A stretch of 64,000 nt of DNA, taken from the NCBI GenBank assembly GCA_028291615.1, contig JAQGHM010000391.1:1-64000 (forward strand), given 5' to 3'. This DNA is from Phycisphaerales bacterium. Lineage in GTDB: Bacteria > Planctomycetota > Phycisphaerae > Tepidisphaerales > Tepidisphaeraceae. The first letter of the stretch is position 1. Each line of letters begins with the position of its first letter. The notes under the pieces are model-generated. The model made no database searches, had not been told where the DNA came from, and saw only the letters and a list, made by a program, of their open reading frames with translations. Of the stretch, positions 20,218 to 28,400 are shown piece after piece. The translations under genes and the position numbers were made by a program.

Positions 20218-21149
20218 CTCTCCACCATCGCCCGCCGCGCCTTGACCAAAAATGCATTCACCGCCGCATAATCCGGCCGCTCCGGCAGCGTCGTCGCCGC
20301 GAACGCCGCATCAAACGCCTCGTGAAGCCGAACCCGCCATCCGTCCACTTCGTCCCACTGCAGCTCCCCGCGCCGAATGGCCAGCAACCGCTCGCGATGT
20401 TCCTCCACGCGCACCGGCACCACCGCTTCGCGCAGCGCCGTCACCCCGCTGAGCAGCAGCCGGATCAGGTGCATCACGTGCTTCCACTTCACTTCGCCTT
20501 TGTTCCGCAGGTCACTTGACAGCTTCTTGAACTGCGACATGACGTAGCCGTTGTACGTCTGATACACGAGCTTCGAGAGGAACGCCGCCCGCATCGCCAG
20601 CAGTTCCTCGGCCAGCGGCGTCGCGTGCTCCACCAGCGGTGTATACAAACACTCAAGCACGTTCGGATTCGCCTTCAGCGCCAGCACGAGAAACTTCTGC
20701 AGCTCCCAGTATGTCTCCTGCGTCGCGTCATCCTCGAGCTGCTCCGGCACGCCGAACAACGACCACTGCAAATCGGGGGGCGGAAGGTAAACGCCGCGAT
20801 AATCCGTATCCGACCCCGCATGATCTAGCCCATAAGCCCGCGATCCGATCACGCAGCGCAGGATCACGTGCCGCTTGAAGTCATACTCCGCCACGGGCGC
20901 ATCCACCGCCGTCCCGCCCTCGCGCTGATAGTGCTTGAGCACCACCAGTTCCTCGCGCTTCAGCGACGCCTCCACCCCATCCATAAATCGCACCCGATAA
21001 GCGTGCTGCGGATCCACCGGCGATTGCACGATCACGCCCACCGCGCCCGCCGCATGCTCTCGCAGCGCCACTCGCACCACGACCTTCGTCCCGACCGGCA
21101 AAACCGGTGGCAGCGGGAGTTGCTCAGGATGGAAATTGGGTGCGGTCAT
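20214..21149 (-). CDS. COG3541/RlaP-like nucleotidyltransferase with N-terminal beta domain
   Basis: This 311-residue paralogue of the next gene has an extra N-terminal domain of about 75 residues. That domain reads like a small SH3-type barrel (VGTKVVVRV, GVIVQSP, YRVRFMDG, LVVLKHY), similar in style to DUF4926-type domains. The nucleotidyltransferase core follows, with IGSRAYG and S113-D114-T-D116-YRGV keeping both metal-binding aspartates. The C-terminal part is helical. No RNA ligase or kinase gene lies next to it in this window. An RNA end-modifying role is an inference from the family. Confidence 0.85.
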   Translation of the reverse strand: MTAPNFHPEQLPLPPVLPVGTKVVVRVALREHAAGAVGVIVQSPVDPQHAYRVRFMDGVEASLKREELVVLKHYQREGGTAVDAPVAEYDFKRHVILRCVIGSRAYGLDHAGSDTDYRGVYLPPPDLQWSLFGVPEQLEDDATQETYWELQKFLVLALKANPNVLECLYTPLVEHATPLAEELLAMRAAFLSKLVYQTYNGYVMSQFKKLSSDLRNKGEVKWKHVMHLIRLLLSGVTALREAVVPVRVEEHRERLLAIRRGELQWDEVDGWRVRLHEAFDAAFAATTLPERPDYAAVNAFLVKARRAMVER

Positions 21150-21184
21150 AACATCGCGACGCCAGAACGACCGTTAATCTGACG

Positions 21185-23713
21185 TCACTCGTAATCGAAC
21201 GTCCCGCGCGTCACCCCAAGCTGACTGAGCACCCGCAGCCCCCGCACCGTCTGTCGGCCATCCGCTCGACTCGCGATCACGTCGGCGTATTTCGTCAGCA
21301 GCGCGTGCGTTTCCGTCGCGTCCTGCCGTAACAGTTCGACGCGGAAATGGCGCACACCGATTTCCTTGAGTTGCGGCACCAGTTCCAGCGCCGATTGGGC
21401 ACTGGCGTTGAAGACAGTATTGCGGCACCCCACGTCCGCCACCAGCGGGTGCGGCTGACCGTCGCGCGCCTTGAGTTCGACCTTGTGCGTGTCGCAAGGC
21501 CGACCGCAATCGCGGTAGTCCTTTCCGTTCGACAACGTGTGGCAAAATACGCAATGTTCCATATGGAACATCGGCATGTGCTGGTGAATCACCGCCTCGA
21601 AAAAGGCCGGATCGATCCGCGTGAGCATCGCACGAAGCTGCTTCCAGTTCAGGTCATAGCTGGGCACCAGGCGCTGTAATCCGGCGCGGAGGAACAGGCC
21701 GGCCGTAAGCTCGTTTGCGATGTTGAGCGAATAGTCACCCAGCAGCGTCAGATCGGGCCGCTCCTCGCGAAAGAAGGAAAGCCCCGCCAGGTTCCGCACT
21801 AGGATCGCGTCTGGGTTTGCCGCCGCCACCTGGCGCAGCAAACCCTCCTCGTTCGGCTTGATGATGCGCGTCGTCGCGAGGGCCACGGTAAGCCCCGCGT
21901 CCCGCGCGATCGGCACCGCATCGGCGTACTTTCGCACATCCTCGAAATCGCAATAAACCGTCGCGACTGGCAGCGTCCGCCGCCACGTCGTCAACGCCAA
22001 AAGCTGATCCAACGTCCGCGCCAGGACGGTTAATGACGGTTGCGCGGTTGGACTTTCAGGATGCTGCGCTGCCGCGGCATCGCGCAGGTAATCCAGCGCG
22101 TCCGGATCTTTGATGCTGATCGCGCCCGCGTTCCCCCGCACGGCCAACAATTGCTCCACCGCCCGCCGGCGCACATCGTTCAGCACGGACTTGGGCGCCA
22201 TCACCGCATCCAGCCGCTCCGCCGTCACATCCGCCAGTTCGAACGGCGTATCTCCGAGCCGGCACAATTGCTCGCGCAGACTCTCCAGCGTCAGCGGTTG
22301 ATTCCGCGCCAGCTCCAGCGCCTGCTGCGATGTGACCGTGACGCTTCGCCCCTCCGCATCGCTTAGCGTCAGTTCCAGCGGCGCGTTCGCCGCCGCCCGC
22401 ACGACCGCCGTCACCGGCACGCGCCGGCTGACCTCATCGCGCGCGTATGATTGTTCCAGCCGCTTGCGAATTTCAGGATCGTCGGTCTTCCAAACCAGTG
22501 CCCCCATCGCGATCGACTTCAAATTCACCGCCCCGGTGCCAAACGCGATTTCGATTGCGGCCGGTCTCGGAAAAATCTCGTAGATCCGCCCCCCCTGCTC
22601 GTCTTGATCCGGATGTCCCTCGTCAAACACCACCCCGTCCCCCGGCTTCAGCGGCAACCCGCCCGGATCGATTGCCATCCGCCCGTTGCTGCTGACCCGA
22701 TCCAATTTCACCAGCACGCCGCGCTTGGTCGTGCCGCTGACCGTCCCGATCCGAATCCCGCGCGACTTGGGAAACAGCGCCGACACCAGTTCCGAATGGT
22801 CTACACCATCGAGAAACCCGTGCGTAAACCCGCGCGAAAAGACTTGCGCCAGATTCTGCTTTTGCGAATTCGAAATTTCGAATCGCGACTTGCCCACCGC
22901 CGCGTCGATCGCCACCCGATACGTCTGCGTCGTCGCAGCTACGTATTGCGCGCTCTTGAGCCGCCCCTCGATCTTGAAACAGCTTACGCCGGCCTTCACC
23001 AGATCATCCACGATGTCATACGCCGCCAGATCCTGCGGACTGAGCAAATATGACTTATCGCCCAGATCCCGCTTCGTCCCATCGACGATCAACTCATAAG
23101 GAAGCCGGCAGGCCTGCGCACACTGCCCCCGATTGGCCGACCGGCCCCCCAGCGCCTCGCTCGTCAGGCACTGTCCCGAATATGCCACGCAGAGCGCACC
23201 ATGAATGAAGACTTCGAGCGGCACATCCGTCGCCCGTGCGATCGTCCCGATATCCTCCCCGGATAATTCCCGCGCCAGCACCACCCGCCGCACGCCCAAA
23301 TCATTTTTGACGAACGTCACGCCGCGCGGCTCCGTCAGCGTCATCTGCGTCGAGCCATGCACGTGCAGATCCGGCGCAAGCTCCCGCAGCAGGAGCGCCA
23401 AGCCCAAGTCCTGCACGATCACCGCATCCACCTTTGCCGCGGCCATCGCCTTCGCGTACTCCACCGCCGACGGCAATTCGTCCGAAAAAATCAGCACGTT
23501 GAACGTCAGGTACCCTTTCACATTATGCCGGTGCAGGTACGCCATCACCTCCGGCAGTTTTTCCAGGGTGAAGTTCGTCGCGCGATGCCGGGCGTTAAAC
23601 TGGTCCAGGCCGAAGTAGACGGCATCCGCGCCATTGGCGACGGCCGCGCGCATCGCGTCAAAATCCCCCGCGGGGGACATCAATTCGGGTCGAGATTGAA
23701 GAGGGGTGGTCAT
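21185..23713 (-). CDS. U32-family protein (RlhA/TrhP-like, long form)
   Basis: The U32 signature is clear: EVFIHGALC followed by AYSGQC, with further cysteines in CAQACRLPYE that fit an iron-sulfur-binding set. The N-terminus (ELMSPAGDFDAMRAAVANGAD) is typical. A DUF3656-like collagenase-associated region occupies about residues 350-560. A second U32-like half follows, ending in the Cys-rich CVFCHTLSNG and CGRPCDTHKVEL. I start at the ATG at 23713 (842 residues) because the longer frame begins before any sensible domain. Members of the family hydroxylate 23S rRNA or tRNA rather than act as peptidases. Which RNA is modified here cannot be told. Confidence 0.9.
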   Translation of the reverse strand: MTTPLQSRPELMSPAGDFDAMRAAVANGADAVYFGLDQFNARHRATNFTLEKLPEVMAYLHRHNVKGYLTFNVLIFSDELPSAVEYAKAMAAAKVDAVIVQDLGLALLLRELAPDLHVHGSTQMTLTEPRGVTFVKNDLGVRRVVLARELSGEDIGTIARATDVPLEVFIHGALCVAYSGQCLTSEALGGRSANRGQCAQACRLPYELIVDGTKRDLGDKSYLLSPQDLAAYDIVDDLVKAGVSCFKIEGRLKSAQYVAATTQTYRVAIDAAVGKSRFEISNSQKQNLAQVFSRGFTHGFLDGVDHSELVSALFPKSRGIRIGTVSGTTKRGVLVKLDRVSSNGRMAIDPGGLPLKPGDGVVFDEGHPDQDEQGGRIYEIFPRPAAIEIAFGTGAVNLKSIAMGALVWKTDDPEIRKRLEQSYARDEVSRRVPVTAVVRAAANAPLELTLSDAEGRSVTVTSQQALELARNQPLTLESLREQLCRLGDTPFELADVTAERLDAVMAPKSVLNDVRRRAVEQLLAVRGNAGAISIKDPDALDYLRDAAAAQHPESPTAQPSLTVLARTLDQLLALTTWRRTLPVATVYCDFEDVRKYADAVPIARDAGLTVALATTRIIKPNEEGLLRQVAAANPDAILVRNLAGLSFFREERPDLTLLGDYSLNIANELTAGLFLRAGLQRLVPSYDLNWKQLRAMLTRIDPAFFEAVIHQHMPMFHMEHCVFCHTLSNGKDYRDCGRPCDTHKVELKARDGQPHPLVADVGCRNTVFNASAQSALELVPQLKEIGVRHFRVELLRQDATETHALLTKYADVIASRADGRQTVRGLRVLSQLGVTRGTFDYE

Positions 23714-23728
23714 AAGTCGAAATCGCCG

Positions 23729-23845
23729 AGTATACCTGAATCCCGTCCCCCACGCGCCGGCAGGCGCCGGTTTCGTCCTTAAGTAACCCTCCTCGCAAAA
23801 CCACCGCACATGGGTGTCGCGGGCGGGCGGGCTGTACGATATACT
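23729..23845. promoter_or_regulatory. Divergent promoter region with two TATACT -10 candidates
   Basis: The 165-base gap separates the U32 gene (minus) from the type VII-like cluster (plus). A TATACT hexamer lies at 23840-23845 on the plus strand, 33 bases before the WXG100 start. Another lies at 23729-23734 on the minus strand, 15 bases before the U32 start. Neither has a convincing -35 box. Confidence 0.35.
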
Positions 23846-23878
23846 GACGCCCCTAGGCGCGAAGTGGAGATCTCAACT

Positions 23879-24151
23879 ATGTCGAAGGCACATGTCGATC
23901 CAGTCGAATTACGGCGGTTTGCGGCGGACCTGAATCGGTTCAACACCGAGCTGACCGCCCTGGTCGGTGGCATCAACGGAAAGCTCCGCGGCTTGGAGCA
24001 GAGTTGGCGCGACGCCGAGCAGCGGAAGTTCACCGAGGCCTTTGACCAGACGGTCAAGGCGGTGAGCATCTTCCTCGAGTCGTCCGTCTATCACGTTCAG
24101 TTCCTGAACAAGAAGGCGACGTTGATCGAGGAATATCTCAAGCAGCGGTAA
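23879..24151 (+). CDS. WXG100-like protein
   Basis: The product is 90 residues, a normal size for the WXG100/ESAT-6 superfamily. It is predicted to be two helices joined by a turn at residues 42-51, SWRDAEQRKF. There W43 is followed by Asp instead of the classical Gly, and F51 fills the usual hydrophobic position. There is no signal peptide. I chose the ATG at 23879, behind GTGGAGA, because the longer frame lacks similarity and a ribosome site. The same SW[KR]DAxxx[KR]F motif recurs in the 70-residue protein at 25205, which supports the assignment. It is the first gene of the cluster ending in the FtsK/SpoIIIE ATPase and is probably a substrate or secretion partner of that ATPase. Confidence 0.82.
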   Translation: MSKAHVDPVELRRFAADLNRFNTELTALVGGINGKLRGLEQSWRDAEQRKFTEAFDQTVKAVSIFLESSVYHVQFLNKKATLIEEYLKQR

Positions 24152-24175
24152 CGATCCAGCAGAGGGATGATCGCG

Positions 24176-25186
24176 ATGAGCGGAACCGCACGAATCGATT
24201 CAGTGGACGCCCTGCGAATCTTTCGCACGGTGCTGGTGAAGTTCGCCGAGCAGGCGCAGGTCTCGCTTGGCGACGCCGAAGGGGAGATGGCGCGCGTGCT
24301 GGTCTGGCTGGAGACCGAGCAGACGACGTTTTGGTCCGGTCAGATCCGCAAGCGGCACGACCACGTCGAGAAATGCAAAGAGGCCGTGCGACAGAAGAAG
24401 CTCTTCAAATCGCCCACCGGTTCGACGCAATCGGCGGTCGAAGAGGAAAAAGCCCTCCGCATGGCGATCAAAAAGGAGGAAGAAGCGGTCGAAAAGCTCA
24501 AGGCCGTCCGCCGCTACATCCCCCGGTTGCAGAAGGAAATCTCGATGTACAAAGGGGGCGTGCAGCGGCTGTCGACGACGGTCTCGTCGGACATCCCGCT
24601 GGCGGTCAGCCGGCTGGACAAGATGGTGCAGGCGCTGGAGGCGTACGCTTCTCTTACTGTTTCCGGCGGTGGGGCGGACGATTCGGGCGAACTCTTTCAG
24701 CGCATGGCCCGCGCGATGGGCGAGATGGAAACGCCGCCGACGGATTACAAGCCGTTGCGACAGAAGACCGCCGCCGTCGAGCGCAAGACCGCCGTGCCCG
24801 GCGACGTGCGGCTTGAAGTCTGGAGCGATGGCCTGATCACCGAGAAGGAACGCGAGCTTTTCTCGAAGATCGATTCGGAGAAAAAGTCTCCCGCACCCGA
24901 CGCCGCAATCTTCGTGGAAAACGAAGCGTGGACCAGCCAGAAGATATACCTCGAGCGCGTCGCCGGTGAAGATGGTGACAGCGGTTGGTTCATCGGTCGC
25001 GCCGACGGCGCGGCGCCAGGCGAAGGCGTGCTCTCGATGCCGGTCGCAGATCTGCTCCAATCGCGGCAGGACCTGCGCGAGGCGTTGACGCTGCCGGTCG
25101 GCTTCCTGATCGTGATCGAGGGCACCGGCGTCACCACCGTTCTGGATGACAAGGGCAAAGACGTTTGGTCGGGCATTCCCAAGTAA
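24176..25186 (+). CDS. Helical protein with WSG motif, type VII-like cluster component
   Basis: I do not recognise a named family. The 336-residue product has an N-terminal helical half of about 160 residues with coiled-coil character. It contains W53-S-G55 in a stretch (TTFWSGQIRKRH) resembling the turn of WXG or LXG proteins. The C-terminal half from about residue 200 is mixed alpha/beta, with a DSGWFIGRADG stretch faintly reminiscent of DUF2185-type folds. No signal peptide or membrane helix is seen. I prefer the ATG at 24176 to the one three codons earlier because AGAGGG lies nine bases before it. Flanked by two WXG100-like genes and followed by the ATPase gene, it could be a secreted LXG-like substrate or a structural component. 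Confidence 0.7.
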   Translation: MSGTARIDSVDALRIFRTVLVKFAEQAQVSLGDAEGEMARVLVWLETEQTTFWSGQIRKRHDHVEKCKEAVRQKKLFKSPTGSTQSAVEEEKALRMAIKKEEEAVEKLKAVRRYIPRLQKEISMYKGGVQRLSTTVSSDIPLAVSRLDKMVQALEAYASLTVSGGGADDSGELFQRMARAMGEMETPPTDYKPLRQKTAAVERKTAVPGDVRLEVWSDGLITEKERELFSKIDSEKKSPAPDAAIFVENEAWTSQKIYLERVAGEDGDSGWFIGRADGAAPGEGVLSMPVADLLQSRQDLREALTLPVGFLIVIEGTGVTTVLDDKGKDVWSGIPK

Positions 25187-25204
25187 CGAGAGAGCGAGGT
25201 TGTT

Positions 25205-25417
25205 ATGGGCGTTTACGAAGGCCGCGGACAACTCGGCAAGTCCATGAAGGAACTGATGAACGCGTGGCTCGACACCCGCTCGTCATGGAAAGACGCCAAC
25301 GCCGACCGCTTCGAGAAGAAGCACCTGGTTCCGCTGGAGATGGACCTGCGGCAGGCGGTGAGCGCGATGGACGTGATGTCGCAGCTCATCTCCGCGATCA
25401 AGCGCGACTGCGAATGA
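25205..25417 (+). CDS. Second WXG100-like protein
   Basis: This 70-residue protein is short for the superfamily but carries SWKDANADRF at residues 27-36. That matches SWRDAEQRKF of the first cluster gene at the Ser, Trp, basic, Asp-Ala, basic and Phe positions. Both flanks are helical. GAGCGAGG precedes the ATG. It starts 18 bases after the 336-residue gene and ends 46 bases before the ATPase gene. The two WXG100-like proteins may pair, as ESAT-6 and CFP-10 do, though the unequal lengths make that inference only. Confidence 0.78.
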   Translation: MGVYEGRGQLGKSMKELMNAWLDTRSSWKDANADRFEKKHLVPLEMDLRQAVSAMDVMSQLISAIKRDCE

Positions 25418-25463
25418 CCTGCAAACCGATCCGACCGATTGACAGTCCCCTTTAGGCAACCTG

Positions 25464-28400
25464 ATGACGACACAAACCGAAGTCCTGACCAACGGCGAAA
25501 AGCACGAAGAGAAGGCCACCGATCGCGACCTGCAACGCCAGGCGCTGCGCGGGCTGGTCATCCTGTCCGAGCAATGCGCCGCCGACGAGGCCGACATTGA
25601 GAAGCGCCACGACACCGGCTTGGCGAACGAGGCCCAGGGCTTCGAACGCGCCACATGGGCAGCCGATCAAAACGCCAAAGGCGTCGAGGAGAGCATCAAG
25701 CAAAAGTACGAGGAGCGCCTTGGCAAGATCCAGGCGCAATTCGACGCCGACACCGTCTCGATCCGCGAGGCGCACGAGAAGGGGAAGCGCAAGGTCCAAG
25801 TCGAGTTCACGCCGCTCGAGCAGGACATCAAGAAGAAATATGACGAGGCCTTGTGGCTTGCCGATGCCGAGCTCGAAGCACGCCAGAACCAGATCCGCCT
25901 TGAACAGAAAAAGGCCAACGAGGATCTGAAAACCCACGGCGAAGAGATCGACGACCTCGAAGGCCGGGCGATCAGCCTCCTAAAGACTTACCGCCACAAG
26001 CCGGCCGATCAGGACATGGCGCAGATGGCGACCGCCGAAGGGGAGAAAAAGGAACCCGGCAACTACGCCGCCAAGCGCGACGCAGCCACCGCCGAACTCA
26101 CCCGCCTGCAGTCCCTCTTCGCCCCGCAGATCATGGTTGGCGCGCGTCCGTTCATGATCGTGCTGGTCCTGCTCGCGATCGCCGCGGGCGTGACTTACTT
26201 CCGGACCATGGATGCCGTAAACTTCGATGCCCAGCCATACATCATCGCCTGCGGCGCGACGCTGGCGGGGGCAGTCGTGCTCGGCGTCCTGATCATGATG
26301 TTGAGCAAGTCCAGCGTGCGCAAAACCTGGACGCGCACCAAGAAGCACCTCGACGAAGCCCGCAAGGCCTCCAAGGTCGATCATGAGAACTCGCTCAAGG
26401 AGCTCGAAGCCCGCACCGAAGCCGCCAAGCAAAAACGCGCCACCGAAGCCGCCGCACTGAAGGACAAATACAGCCCCCGCCTGTCCGCCGTTCAGGAAAA
26501 GAAAAAGACCGCCCTCGCCGCCAACGAGGCGCAGACCTCCGGCAGGATGAAGACCTACGAAGAAAAACGCCTGGGCCTGGTCAAGGAGACCGAAGTCTGG
26601 CAGATCCGCCACCAGGAAGAGCTCAAGGTCAAGCTCGCCAAACAGCTCGAAAGTCTCCGCATCAAGCACGAAGCCAAGATGAAGGAGATCGAAGACCGCT
26701 ACCAACAGGAAAAGGCCGATCTCGAAAAGCGGTGGAAGGATGGCTTGATCGAGATGTCCAAGCCGATGCAGGAATCCGACCACGAGGGGATCCGCCGCAC
26801 CGTCTACGACTGGGAAGGCACCAACTGGGAAAAGTGGGCGCCGCCCAAGACCTTCACGACGCTCGTTCGCTTCGGCGAGCTCCAGGTCGATCTGAAAACC
26901 ATCACCGACCAATACCCGCGCCAGCTCGCCTTGCCCGAAGCCTTCTCCGTCCCCGCCAACCTCGCGTTCCCACGTCAATCATCGCTGCTGATCCATGCCG
27001 ACCGCGAAGGCCGCCCCGAAGCAGTCGCCGCCCTGCAGATGGTCATGTCGCGCCTGCTCACCAGCCTTCCGCCCGGGCGTGTCAAGTTCACCATAATCGA
27101 TCCCGTCGGCCTCGGTCAATCCTTCGCCGGCTTCATGCACTTGGCCGACCACGACGAATCCCTTGTCGGCGGCCGCATCTGGACCGAGCGCGAGCAGATC
27201 GACCAGCGCCTGCTCAACCTGACCGAGCACATGGAGACGGTCATTCAGAAGTATCTCCGCAACGAGTACGAGACGATCGACGAATACAACGCCCAGGCCG
27301 GCGAGCTGGCCGAGCCGTATCGCTATCTCGTCATCGCCGATTTCCCCGTCGGCTTCGAAGGCGATTCGTTCCGCCGCCTCGCCAGCATCGCCACCAGCGG
27401 CGCGCGCTGCGGCGTCTACACGCTGATGATCCGCGACACGCGCATCCCGATGCCGCAGGGTTCACACTTTGACGATCTCGAAGCACACAGCGTCAACCTC
27501 GTCCGCATCGACGGCAAGTACGTCTGGAAGGATGAGGTCTTTAAGCAATTCCCGCTGAAGCTCGACATTCCGCCCAGCGAGGGGACGCTGACGGACATGA
27601 TGGACGTGGTGGGCCGCGAAGCGCGCCACGCCGCTCGCGTTGAAGTCCCCTTCTGGCAGATTGCCCCCAAGAGCGAAGCCGAATTTTGGACCAAGAGCGC
27701 CAAGTCGCTCCTATCCGTCCCCGTCGGCCGCCTGGGCGCGACCAAGGTGCAGAGCCTCGCCATGGGCAAAGGCGTCGCGCAGCACGCGCTGGTCGCGGGT
27801 AAAACCGGTTCGGGTAAATCCACGCTCCTTCACGCGATTGTCACGAACATCGCCATGTGGTACCGCCCTGACGAGATCGAGCTCTACCTGATCGACTTTA
27901 AGAAAGGCGTCGAATTCAAAACCTACGCCTCCAACGAGCTCCCCCACGCCCGCGCCATCGCCGTCGAATCCGATCGCGAGTTCGGCCTCTCCGTCCTCCA
28001 GCGCCTCGACATGGAACTCACGCGCCGCGGTGAAATCTTCCGTAAACTAGGCGTCCAGGACCTAGCCTCCTATCGCGACACCCCCGGCACCGGCCCCATG
28101 CCCCGAACCCTCCTGATTATCGACGAATTCCAGGAATTTTTTAGCGAGGATGACAAACTTGCACAAGACTCCGCACTTCTCATAGATCGTCTCGTCCGCC
28201 AAGGTCGTGCATTCGGCGTCCACGTCTTCCTCGGCTCGCAGACCATCGGCGGCAGCGGTGGCCTCTCCCGCGCGACGCTCGGCCAGATGGCGATCCGCAT
28301 CGCGCTGCAGACCAGCGAAGCCGATTCGCAACTGATCCTCGGCGATGGCAACTCCGCCGCGCGCCTCCTCACCCGCCCCGGCGAAGCGATCTACAACGAC

